A stretch of 5,085 nucleotides of DNA. Origin: an uncultured Actinomycetes bacterium (GTDB lineage Bacteria; Actinomycetota; Actinomycetes; Nanopelagicales; Nanopelagicaceae). Shown here piece by piece: positions 1-5,085 of this stretch. The stretch lies in contig CAIPLJ010000103.1 in the NCBI GenBank assembly GCA_903865885.1, positions 1 to 5,085 on the forward strand, written 5' to 3'. Position 1 is the stretch's first letter, and every line of letters begins with the position of its first letter. The notes beneath the pieces were generated by a model. It saw only the letters and a program-made list of their open reading frames with translations. It ran no database searches and was not told the DNA's origin. Position numbers and translations under genes: made by a program.

Positions 1-738
1 GCCTTCCCAATTCTTCATAGATGCAAATTCAATTGATGGCGTTGTTAAGAAATTCATCCACCAAGCTGGTCGCGGAATTGCATTGATAATTGTTCCGGCA
101 GTTAAACGCGGAGGAATTGTTAACCCATTGCGATAATCACGAATACGTTGACCTGCAGCAGGTACGTCAACGGTAAGCATCAAATTTTTAACACCAGCAC
201 GCTTTGCGCGTTCGACAAGGGCCATACTGCCTTCGCGATCTTTCCACATGTATAGCTGGAACCAGTTACGACCATCGGGCGCAGCAGCAACTACATCTTC
301 GATTGTGCTTGTCCCTAGAGTCGAAAGCGTGAAAGGAATTCCAAATTTTTCTGCCGCACGTGCTCCTGCGATTTCACCTTCGGTCTGCATCATTCGAGTA
401 AATCCAGTCGGAGCAATTCCAAGCGGCATTGAAAAAGTTTCGCCAAGAGTTGTGCGAGTTAATTCTGCAGTAGATACATCTTTAAGAATGCTTGGAATAA
501 ATTCGAGATCGCGATAAGCCTGACGCGCACGTTCGAGACTTACTTCGCTTTCAGCAGATCCATCGGTGTAATCAAATGGCCCCTGTGGTGTGCGCTTCTT
601 TGCGATATCGCGAAGATCCCAAATTGTGTATGCCTTTTCAAGGCGGCGTTTCTTGCGACGAAGAGTTGGTAGCGAGAATTGAAGAAGAGGCGCGAGTTCA
701 GAAGGTTTTGGGAACTGACGCTTTACATTCTTTCCCAT
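1..738 (-). CDS. lldD: FMN-dependent alpha-hydroxy-acid dehydrogenase, L-lactate dehydrogenase type (partial, 3' end outside window)
   Basis: The reverse strand from ATG 738-736 is open for 246 codons to the window edge, so only the N-terminal part is present. This family oxidises 2-hydroxy acids to 2-keto acids with FMN. The LldD branch oxidises L-lactate to pyruvate and passes electrons to quinone at the inner face of the membrane. Visible family landmarks are FDYTDGSAE (55-63, with active-site-type Tyr57), the FMN-binding strand GIAPTGFTRMMQTEGE (107-122), STLGTSTIEDV (139-149), WFQLYMWKDR (159-168, second active-site Tyr163) and LTVDVP (188-193, Asp191). The catalytic His and substrate-binding Arg lie in the missing C-terminal half. 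The N-terminus (basic, then ELAPLLQF) resembles mycobacterial LldD2 as I remember it, which supports this start. The gene begins 25 bp after crgA on the same strand and has no clear Shine-Dalgarno, so cotranscription with crgA is plausible. Another 2-hydroxy-acid substrate, or a mycofactocin-type MftD enzyme, cannot be excluded from this fragment. Confidence 0.9.
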   Translation of the reverse strand, partial: MGKNVKRQFPKPSELAPLLQFSLPTLRRKKRRLEKAYTIWDLRDIAKKRTPQGPFDYTDGSAESEVSLERARQAYRDLEFIPSILKDVSTAELTRTTLGETFSMPLGIAPTGFTRMMQTEGEIAGARAAEKFGIPFTLSTLGTSTIEDVVAAAPDGRNWFQLYMWKDREGSMALVERAKRAGVKNLMLTVDVPAAGQRIRDYRNGLTIPPRLTAGTIINAIPRPAWWMNFLTTPSIEFASMKNWEG

Positions 739-763
739 AAAAGTGGTCTAACGAATAAATTCT

Positions 764-1030
764 TTAGCGCCATTTAGTCGCGAGGCTAAAGCCAACCGCG
801 ATAAAGCTAAATCCAATAATCATGTTCCATGCGCCGATACCTGGGATTGGGTATGCAGTCTGGCTGATGTAGAAGATCACGATCCAGAGCAAGCCAATAA
901 GGAAGTTAGCGACCATCACTGGCGCAAGCCATGATGGCGACTCGAGAAGAGGTGATTCTTCTTCGATGTGGTGCTGCTCTTCGTGAGCGTGCTGCTCCTG
1001 AACCTTCTTACGCAATTTCGACTTTGGCAT
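764..1030 (-). CDS. crgA: Cell division protein CrgA
   Basis: This 88-residue protein matches CrgA in size and layout. It starts with the typical basic MPKSKLRKK, followed by a charged cytoplasmic linker rich in His and Glu (about 14-25). Next come SPSW (31-34), a first membrane helix (about 34-56), a short proline-containing loop (YPIPGIG), and a second helix (about 66-84) holding the conserved GAWNMIIGF pattern. It ends in KWR, close to the RWH end of the mycobacterial protein. CrgA is an actinobacterial membrane protein of the divisome. In mycobacteria it contacts FtsZ, FtsQ and penicillin-binding proteins and helps recruit cell wall synthesis enzymes. I chose the Met at 1030 rather than the in-frame Met at 1051. 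It gives the family N-terminus, and a -10-like box (TAACCT) sits exactly 7 bp upstream, as expected for a leaderless mRNA. The gene is divergent from the amidotransferase gene across 28 bp, as in the conserved crgA-trpG-pknB neighbourhood. Confidence 0.95.
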   Translation of the reverse strand: MPKSKLRKKVQEQHAHEEQHHIEEESPLLESPSWLAPVMVANFLIGLLWIVIFYISQTAYPIPGIGAWNMIIGFSFIAVGFSLATKWR

Positions 1031-1036
1031 GGGGCC

Positions 1037-1042
1037 TAGGTT
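1037..1042 (+). promoter_or_regulatory. Possible -10 box of trpG/pabA
   Basis: TAGGTT fits TANNNT on the forward strand and overlaps the reverse-strand crgA box by 5 bp. It would start transcription near 1049 and leave a leader of about 10 nt without a Shine-Dalgarno. It is the only TANNNT match in the spacer on this strand, but the fit is weaker than for crgA. Confidence 0.3.
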
Positions 1043-1043
1043 A
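1038..1043 (-). promoter_or_regulatory. Putative -10 box of crgA (leaderless start)
   Basis: On the reverse strand TAACCT fits the actinobacterial TANNNT pattern. Exactly 7 bases (AGGCCCC) separate it from the crgA ATG, which places transcription start at or within a base of the start codon. This is the known geometry of leaderless actinobacterial mRNAs. There is no mapped start site to confirm it. Confidence 0.5.
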
Positions 1044-1058
1044 CAGCACAATTACGGC

Positions 1059-1688
1059 ATGGCTCGAATCCTCGTCATCGATAACTATGACTCGTTCGTC
1101 TTCAATTTGGTGCAGTATCTGCAGCAATTAGGCGCTGAGTGCACTGTGGTTCGCAATGATGAAGTAACTGCAGCCGAAGCTTCCAAATATGACGGAGTCC
1201 TTATCTCTCCAGGACCGGGAACACCAGATAAAGCTGGCGTAAGTATTGCGATGATTAATTTCTGTGCAGAAAATTCCATTCCGCTCTTTGGAGTCTGTCT
1301 GGGTCATCAAGCAATTGGCGAAGCATTCGGTGCAACTGTATCCCGCGCACCGGAATTGCTACATGGAAAGACTTCACAAGTCATTCACAACGGAACTGGC
1401 GTTCTAGCAAATCTTCCATCGCCATTTACCGCTACGCGCTATCACTCACTTGCAGTAGAACGTGACACAGTTCCTGCAGTGCTTGAAATTACTGGCGCAA
1501 CTGAATCTGGTGTTGTGATGTCACTGCGTCACACGACACTTCCAATTGAAGGAGTGCAGTTCCACCCTGAATCGGTGTTGACCGAACATGGACATCAGAT
1601 GCTTGCTAATTGGCTAGTGAGATGTGGAGATGCTGATGCACCTAAGCGTGCAGTTGGATTATCACCTGTAGTTGGCAGCTCGAAATAA
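1059..1688 (+). CDS. trpG: Anthranilate / aminodeoxychorismate synthase glutamine amidotransferase subunit
   Basis: This 209-residue class I glutamine amidotransferase hydrolyses glutamine and channels ammonia to a chorismate-using partner. The partner is TrpE (anthranilate, for tryptophan) or PabB (aminodeoxychorismate, for folate). It opens with the family signature ILVIDNYDSFVFNL (4-17). The oxyanion-loop motif SPGPGTP lies at 50-56, the nucleophile elbow GVCLGHQ at 78-84 with catalytic Cys80, and the rest of the triad in QFHPES at 167-172 (His169, Glu171). The triad is therefore intact. I chose the Met at 1059 over the in-frame Met at 1029 because it starts right before the conserved first strand and does not overlap the start of crgA. 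The short C-terminal tail after about residue 188 is not part of the fold. No trpE or pabB is adjacent, so the pathway is undecided. The mycobacterial orthologue in this position is annotated trpG but is often called pabA, and a shared subunit is possible. Confidence 0.93.
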   Translation: MARILVIDNYDSFVFNLVQYLQQLGAECTVVRNDEVTAAEASKYDGVLISPGPGTPDKAGVSIAMINFCAENSIPLFGVCLGHQAIGEAFGATVSRAPELLHGKTSQVIHNGTGVLANLPSPFTATRYHSLAVERDTVPAVLEITGATESGVVMSLRHTTLPIEGVQFHPESVLTEHGHQMLANWLVRCGDADAPKRAVGLSPVVGSSK

Positions 1689-1701
1689 TTTGAAGTCTTG
1701 G

Positions 1702-1728
1702 AATTACGGTTGTTTGTTAATCGTAATT
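1702..1728 (+). terminator. Possible AU-rich hairpin after trpG/pabA, inside the pknB 3' end
   Basis: Read as forward-strand RNA, 1702-1712 pairs with 1718-1728. This gives 11 base pairs, including 7 consecutive Watson-Crick pairs at the base (AATTACG / CGTAATT) and two G-U pairs, closing a 5-nt loop. It begins 13 bp after the trpG stop and covers the last codons of pknB. On the opposite strand the two G-U pairs become A-C mismatches, so it favours the trpG transcript. No U tract follows, so it may be a weak terminator, an mRNA 3'-end stabiliser, or chance. Confidence 0.3.
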
Positions 1729-3248
1729 GTTACTGACTTACCAATTGTTTGTGTAGTTCCTGCATCTGGTGCCTGCCTGATAACAACGCCAAGTGGTTGT
1801 GTCGTGTCGTAATCGTAAAATTCCTTAATGAGGAACCCTGCCTGAATTAATAGGGTCTTAGCTTGGATTGATTCGATGCCAATCAAATTAGGAACAGTGA
1901 CTTCACCGCTTGCAATTGTAAGAATGACAGCGCTTCCGGCAGTTGCAACTGATCCCACCGGTGGGCTCACATCGAGAACAGTGCCTTGTGGTTGATCAGA
2001 TGGCATTGCGTTAGTTTGCGAAACTAAGAGACCAACTGAAGTCAGTGCAGAGCGCGCGTCAATGAGAGACATGCCGATAAGCCCATCAGGAACGATTGCA
2101 TCGCCGGGGCCATCGGAAATAGTAAGCACAACAGCAGAACCAGATTTTGCTCGCGTTGTAGCAAGAGGTAACTGGCTAGCAACTCGATCTTTTGGAATTG
2201 CTCCATCATGAGCATGCTTAATGGTGACTGAATAATCTGCAAGCAGCGCGCGCGCCATATCTTCGCTTAAGCCCACAACATTGGGTACTTCGGGCTGGTT
2301 ACTCGAAGAGTTACCGCTGAGCATGAAACCAGTGATGGATAAGGCAATTGCAGCTATAAATGAACCACCGAATACGATCGCAGAACGTCGCGTAAGGAAT
2401 GCTTTCTTTGCAATCTTTGTGGTGACAACTTCACCTGCACGCACCTTTGCAATGTCATCGAGCATTGCTTGCGCACTCTGATAACGATCTTCGGGCTTTT
2501 TAGAGAGTGCAACAGCTAATACAGTTTCAATTCCTTCGGGTAGATCACTCTTAATAGTGCGTACAAGGGGTGCGACATTTGAAGCATGTTGGAGGGCAAT
2601 CGATACTGGTGTTTCTCCAGTAAATGGTGGCTGCCCTGTAAGTAGTTCAAAGAGCAGACAACCAGTGGAATAGATATCACTGCGCGAATCCGCAGGTTCA
2701 CCTACCGCTTGCTCGGGTGAAAGATATTGCGCTGTGCCAACAACGTTCCATGTGCTTGTAAGAGTTGCACCGAGATCATCCATTGCACGCGCGATGCCGA
2801 AATCCATCACCTTCACATCGCCATCATCAGTAATCATTACATTTGCAGGTTTGATATCTCGATGCACAATGTGGCGCGCGTGTGAATATTCAAGGCCAGT
2901 AAGAATTCCTTCAGCAATTTCAAGTGCGCGATTCAGTGGGATTCTTTCGCCACCGTGTACCAACTGGCGAAGAGTGTGGCCAGATACAAGTTCCATCACA
3001 ATGTATGGAGCGGGTTCTTCCCCAGAGTCATAGACAGCGACAATTGCTGGATGATTGAGACCCGCAGCGGCTTTAGCTTCTTTGCGAAAACGCGCTACGA
3101 ACGCAGGATCTTTCGCAAGATCGCTACGAAGAATTTTGATTGCAACTTCGCGCGAAAGGCGTTGATCTTGCGCGATATAGACATCAGCCATTCCGCCGGT
3201 GCCAATCATTTCACCGAGAAGGTAGCGCCCGCCTAGCAATGAGTTCAT
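1704..3248 (-). CDS. pknB: Ser/Thr protein kinase PknB with three PASTA repeats
   Basis: This 514-residue Hanks-type kinase is anchored by one membrane helix. The kinase domain covers about 9-270. It has the glycine loop GTGGMADV (16-23), Lys38 in VAIK, an alpha-C Glu near 57, HRDIKPAN (129-136, catalytic Asp131), DFG (149-151), activation-loop Thr164 and Thr166 just before GTAQYLSPE (aligning with the autophosphorylated Thr171/173 of mycobacterial PknB), and SDIYSTG. After a basic juxtamembrane segment, a hydrophobic helix spans about 290-310. Three extracellular PASTA repeats follow (about 319-382, 384-448, 449-512), each starting with a VPN/VPD-like motif. PASTA repeats bind peptidoglycan fragments or lipid II, so the kinase probably senses wall status and phosphorylates growth and division proteins. 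Mycobacterial PknB has four repeats, so this one is short by one. The start is ATG 3248, overlapping the phosphatase TGA by one base. A GTG one codon upstream (3251) is about equally good. Translational coupling with the phosphatase is likely. Confidence 0.95.
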   Translation of the reverse strand: MNSLLGGRYLLGEMIGTGGMADVYIAQDQRLSREVAIKILRSDLAKDPAFVARFRKEAKAAAGLNHPAIVAVYDSGEEPAPYIVMELVSGHTLRQLVHGGERIPLNRALEIAEGILTGLEYSHARHIVHRDIKPANVMITDDGDVKVMDFGIARAMDDLGATLTSTWNVVGTAQYLSPEQAVGEPADSRSDIYSTGCLLFELLTGQPPFTGETPVSIALQHASNVAPLVRTIKSDLPEGIETVLAVALSKKPEDRYQSAQAMLDDIAKVRAGEVVTTKIAKKAFLTRRSAIVFGGSFIAAIALSITGFMLSGNSSSNQPEVPNVVGLSEDMARALLADYSVTIKHAHDGAIPKDRVASQLPLATTRAKSGSAVVLTISDGPGDAIVPDGLIGMSLIDARSALTSVGLLVSQTNAMPSDQPQGTVLDVSPPVGSVATAGSAVILTIASGEVTVPNLIGIESIQAKTLLIQAGFLIKEFYDYDTTQPLGVVIRQAPDAGTTQTIGKSVTITINKQP

Positions 3249-4024
3249 CACTGTGCTGCTCCAATCTTCTCAATATTCGTAGGTTGTACTTCTTCAACTA
3301 AATCTGCAATTACTACAGTCACATTATCGGGTGCGCCATTGATATATGTTGCATCGATCAGTGCAGTAACAACTGCATCTCGATCTTTGCCCTTCATCAA
3401 TGATTTGATCTCTTTATCAGTGAGTACCGAGCTAAGACCATCGCTGCATACTAGGTAGCGATCCTTAATCTTTCCTTCGAATATTGGCAGCGGAAGTTCG
3501 AGTTTTCCATCTCCCATAAGCACTTGGGTGAGTACTGATCTTTGGGGATGGGTTGCGATTTCAGACTCAGTGATTGCTCCCTGGCTCAGAAGTTCTTGAA
3601 TGACGGTGTGGTCGACGCTCAGTTGTTCTAATGAATTGCCGCGCAATCGATATGCTCGTGAATCTCCGATATGTAGCAAGGCAACTTTGTCACCGCGTAG
3701 GAAGAGTGAAGTCAGCGTTGTACCCATTCCAGTAAGTTCTGGATTGTCTGCAACTGCCTCTTTGATATCTGCATCAATGGAATAGATTGAGTTGAGATAG
3801 ATATCGTCAGCTGATTCTGGATCGATATCTGAAGTTGCAAAGACCTGAGATAGATCTGCTAAAGAGGTAATTGCAATTCGTGATGCGACTTCACCAGCTG
3901 CGTGGCCACCCATTCCATCTGCAACTGCAATCAAGTGCGGTGAAACTACGCCGCTATCTTCATTGCCACTTCGCACAAGGCCAACTGCAGATCGCGCAGA
4001 TGTAGCGAAGTAGAGCTGGCTCAT
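3248..4024 (-). CDS. pstP: PP2C-family Ser/Thr protein phosphatase, PstP type, soluble
   Basis: This 258-residue metal-dependent phosphatase removes phosphate from Ser/Thr residues of PknB and its substrates. The PP2C motifs appear in order: Arg18 before GNED (20-23), VADGMGGHAAGE (34-45) with metal ligand Asp36, GMGTT (99-103), HIGDSRAY (118-125), HPQRS (159-163), CSDGLS (193-198, Asp195) and GAPDNVTVV (230-238, Asp233). All expected metal-binding positions are present. The start at ATG 4024 gives the usual short lead into the first strand. The open frame runs on upstream to 4360, but that part is antisense to the phosphodiesterase and matches nothing. Mycobacterial PstP is about twice as long, with a membrane helix and an extracellular domain. 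This one stops soon after the catalytic domain, so it is probably cytosolic. It is first in a two-gene operon with pknB, and a -10-like box sits 7 bp before its ATG. Confidence 0.95.
   Translation of the reverse strand: MSQLYFATSARSAVGLVRSGNEDSGVVSPHLIAVADGMGGHAAGEVASRIAITSLADLSQVFATSDIDPESADDIYLNSIYSIDADIKEAVADNPELTGMGTTLTSLFLRGDKVALLHIGDSRAYRLRGNSLEQLSVDHTVIQELLSQGAITESEIATHPQRSVLTQVLMGDGKLELPLPIFEGKIKDRYLVCSDGLSSVLTDKEIKSLMKGKDRDAVVTALIDATYINGAPDNVTVVIADLVEEVQPTNIEKIGAAQ
3259..3262 (-). promoter_or_regulatory. Ribosome binding site of pknB
   Basis: GGAG on the reverse strand lies inside the last codons of the phosphatase gene, 7 bases before the GTG at 3251 and 10 bases before the ATG at 3248. 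It is the one clear Shine-Dalgarno core I find at a start in this window. That fits an internal operon gene, unlike the leaderless-type first genes. It does not by itself decide between the two adjacent start codons. Confidence 0.55.
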
Positions 4025-4031
4025 GTAGGTA

Positions 4032-4037
4032 AGCCTA
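4032..4037 (-). promoter_or_regulatory. Putative -10 box of the pstP-pknB operon (leaderless start)
   Basis: On the reverse strand TAGGCT fits TANNNT and is followed by exactly 7 bases (TACCTAC) and then the phosphatase ATG, implying transcription starts at the start codon. No -35 box of good quality is visible at 16-18 bp upstream. No Shine-Dalgarno precedes the ATG, which agrees with a leaderless message. Confidence 0.5.
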
Positions 4038-4047
4038 ATCTCTTTGC

Positions 4048-4053
4048 TACTCT
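4048..4053 (+). promoter_or_regulatory. Putative -10 box of the phosphodiesterase-pheA operon (leaderless start)
   Basis: TACTCT fits TANNNT on the forward strand and is followed by exactly 7 bases (CGGTCTC) and then the ATG at 4061. The geometry is the same as for the divergent phosphatase promoter, within a 36-bp spacer (4025-4060). No -35 box or Shine-Dalgarno is evident. Confidence 0.5.
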
Positions 4054-4060
4054 CGGTCTC

Positions 4061-4756
4061 ATGCTTATCTATGCTCACCGCGGAGCCAGCGCTGATTTTC
4101 CAGAGCTCACCCTCGCGGCCTATGAAGGCGCGGTTGCGCAGGGTGCCGATGGTTTTGAATGTGATGTTCGCTTGACCAAAGATGAAGTTCCGGTTCTCTG
4201 GCATAACGCGACGATGCTCGCACGAGCTGCCAACCCAGGGTTGATCGCAGAGATGACATATAAAGAGGTATCGCGCGCATACCCGCAAATTCTTACCCTC
4301 GATGAATTTCTCACCTTTGCAGTGAAGAGCAAGAAAGGTGTCTTGATCGAGACAAAGCACCCAGTTCTATCTGGTAATCGGATTGAAGAAGTCGTTGTTG
4401 AAAAACTGAAGGCAACAAAAGGGATTGAGAAGATTGATGTTTCAGTGATGTCCTTTAGTTGGCTTGCAATTGAAAAGATGAAGCGACTTGATCGCACAAT
4501 CCCAACGACTTTCTTGATGCATAAGAACACACCGTGGTTTCAAGCAAAGTTGTCATCTGCGAAAACAATTGGCCCAGGAATCAATGAGTTACGCGAAGAA
4601 CCAATTCGTGCCCAGCGAATCAAAGAGCTTGGGCGCTCGCTCAATGTCTGGACTGTCGATGAAGATGCAGATATCAAATTATGTGCGCAGGTAGGCGTCG
4701 ATATTCTCATCACAAATAAGCCGGCACATGCATGCGAGGTACTCAGGTATCCTTAA
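4061..4756 (+). CDS. Glycerophosphodiester phosphodiesterase (GDPD family), cytosolic
   Basis: This 231-residue TIM-barrel enzyme hydrolyses glycerophosphodiesters (deacylated phospholipid headgroups) to glycerol-3-phosphate and an alcohol. It starts directly with the first barrel strand, IYAHRGAS (3-10), with His6 and Arg7. FECDV (32-36) supplies metal ligands Glu33 and Asp35. The second catalytic His48 is in LWHN, and LIETKH (95-100) gives Glu97 and Lys99. The C-terminal barrel strands show NVWTVDE (195-201), GVDILITNKP (212-221) and Asp214. Key catalytic residues are therefore present. Small departures from the usual motifs are PELT for PENT (14-17) and HN for HD (48-49). There is no signal peptide or membrane helix, so it resembles cytosolic UgpQ-type enzymes more than secreted GlpQ. 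It is divergent from pstP and only 3 bp upstream of pheA, with which it is probably cotranscribed. The exact substrate headgroup cannot be read from the sequence. Confidence 0.93.
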   Translation: MLIYAHRGASADFPELTLAAYEGAVAQGADGFECDVRLTKDEVPVLWHNATMLARAANPGLIAEMTYKEVSRAYPQILTLDEFLTFAVKSKKGVLIETKHPVLSGNRIEEVVVEKLKATKGIEKIDVSVMSFSWLAIEKMKRLDRTIPTTFLMHKNTPWFQAKLSSAKTIGPGINELREEPIRAQRIKELGRSLNVWTVDEDADIKLCAQVGVDILITNKPAHACEVLRYP

Positions 4757-4759
4757 CCA

Positions 4760-5085
4760 GTGAGCGCCGCCGAAAGCCAGAGATTCGCCTATTTAGGGCC
4801 AGTTGGCACATTTACAGAAGCTGCTCTTAAGAAGATTACATGTGATTCCGATGTTCTTATTCCTTATGCAAATGTCACCGCCGCACTCGATGCAGTGCGA
4901 AAAGGCGATGCGCAATTTGCACTTGTCCCTATTGAAAACTCTGTTGAAGGCGTAGTGGCTCGGACGCTGGATGAATTAGCAACAGGTGACCCGTTGGTTA
5001 TTGCGGGAGAGGTAACAATTCCTGTCACTTTTTCACTTATGACAAGAAATGAAAAAATAGATATTGAGAGCATTGCGACCCATCC
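4760..5085 (+). CDS. pheA: Prephenate dehydratase (partial, 3' end outside window)
   Basis: The frame starting at GTG 4760 is open to the window edge (108 codons plus 2 bases). Prephenate dehydratase converts prephenate to phenylpyruvate, the committed step to phenylalanine, in the cytosol. The N-terminal signature YLGPVGTFTEAAL (11-23) and the hallmark VPIENSVEG (56-64) are both clear, and TIPVTFSLM further on fits the second lobe of the catalytic domain. The catalytic TRF motif and the C-terminal ACT domain that binds phenylalanine would lie downstream, outside the window. GTG is chosen because it falls 3 bp after the phosphodiesterase stop and about 10 residues before the conserved first strand. 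No ATG lies between the preceding stop and that strand. No good Shine-Dalgarno is seen, so translation is probably coupled to the upstream gene. There is no sign of a fused chorismate mutase domain at the N-terminus. Confidence 0.95.
   Translation, partial: MSAAESQRFAYLGPVGTFTEAALKKITCDSDVLIPYANVTAALDAVRKGDAQFALVPIENSVEGVVARTLDELATGDPLVIAGEVTIPVTFSLMTRNEKIDIESIATH

Larger units (their letters stand above)
1031..1058. promoter_or_regulatory. Divergent promoter spacer between crgA and trpG/pabA
   Basis: Only 28 bp separate the two divergent start codons, so both promoters must lie here or reach into the coding ends. There is no Shine-Dalgarno-like sequence on either strand. The two best -10-like boxes (listed separately) overlap almost completely around 1037-1043. 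No convincing -35 box is visible for either direction. Confidence 0.45.

Noticed and set aside
248..517. Forward-strand 89-codon open frame at the left end
   Set aside because: It is antisense to the LldD-like gene, whose reverse-strand translation is a clear family match across the same bases.
1029..1058. Ten-residue upstream extension of the amidotransferase
   Set aside because: It overlaps the crgA start codon, has no homology value, and the family fold begins at the later Met.
2243..2255. Short GC-alternating run inside pknB
   Set aside because: It encodes in-frame residues of the first PASTA repeat and is too short to call a repeat or structural element.
2734..3236. Two forward-strand open frames of 99 and 93 codons opposite pknB
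   Set aside because: They are shadows of the kinase domain on the other strand, with no start signals and no domain-like composition.
4025..4360. N-terminal extension of the phosphatase frame by 112 residues
   Set aside because: It is antisense to the well-supported phosphodiesterase gene, contains no recognisable domain, and the family N-terminus begins at ATG 4024 with a matching -10 box.
4120..4530. 136-codon reverse-strand open frame
   Set aside because: It is fully antisense to the phosphodiesterase coding region, and its Ser/Arg-rich translation shows no motif.
4864..5073. Reverse-strand 69-codon open frame at the right end
   Set aside because: It is antisense to pheA, where the forward frame carries prephenate dehydratase motifs.

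Overview
The window reads as a gene-dense stretch of an actinobacterial chromosome with moderate GC (roughly mid-40s percent by eye). CrgA is restricted to Actinobacteria, and the order crgA(-) / glutamine amidotransferase(+) / pknB(-) matches the block near oriC in Mycobacterium and relatives. The moderate GC, 3-36 bp spacers, gene overlaps and scarcity of Shine-Dalgarno sites suggest a small, streamlined actinobacterium such as the freshwater acI/Nanopelagicales group. That taxonomic guess is an inference, not a database result.

Layout. Positions 1-738 (-) hold the N-terminal 246 residues of an FMN-dependent alpha-hydroxy-acid dehydrogenase of the LldD type. Positions 764-1030 (-) hold crgA, a small two-helix divisome membrane protein. 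Positions 1059-1688 (+) hold a class I glutamine amidotransferase (trpG/pabA). It runs divergently from crgA across 28 bp and convergently into pknB across 15 bp. Positions 1704-3248 (-) hold PknB, a Ser/Thr kinase with one membrane helix and three PASTA repeats. Positions 3248-4024 (-) hold a PP2C phosphatase of the PstP type whose stop codon overlaps the pknB start. Positions 4061-4756 (+) hold a cytosolic glycerophosphodiester phosphodiesterase. Positions 4760-5085 (+) hold the start of prephenate dehydratase (pheA), three bases after the phosphodiesterase stop.

How the genes fit together. The phosphatase and kinase form a writer/eraser pair for Ser/Thr phosphorylation that probably responds to the cell wall through the PASTA repeats. 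CrgA belongs to the same growth and division theme. The amidotransferase and PheA serve chorismate-derived metabolism (tryptophan and/or folate, and phenylalanine). The LldD-like enzyme feeds electrons from a 2-hydroxy acid, probably L-lactate, into metabolism. The phosphodiesterase releases glycerol-3-phosphate from phospholipid headgroups.

No gene-free stretch exceeds about 36 bp. I see no tRNA, rRNA, mobile element, CRISPR array or long repeat. I did not find a new multi-gene system. The points worth a second look are the condensed phosphatase-kinase operon (rodA, pbpA and pknA are absent from between the two genes), leaderless-type -10 boxes at three divergent starts, and the joining of two blocks that lie on opposite sides of oriC in mycobacteria.
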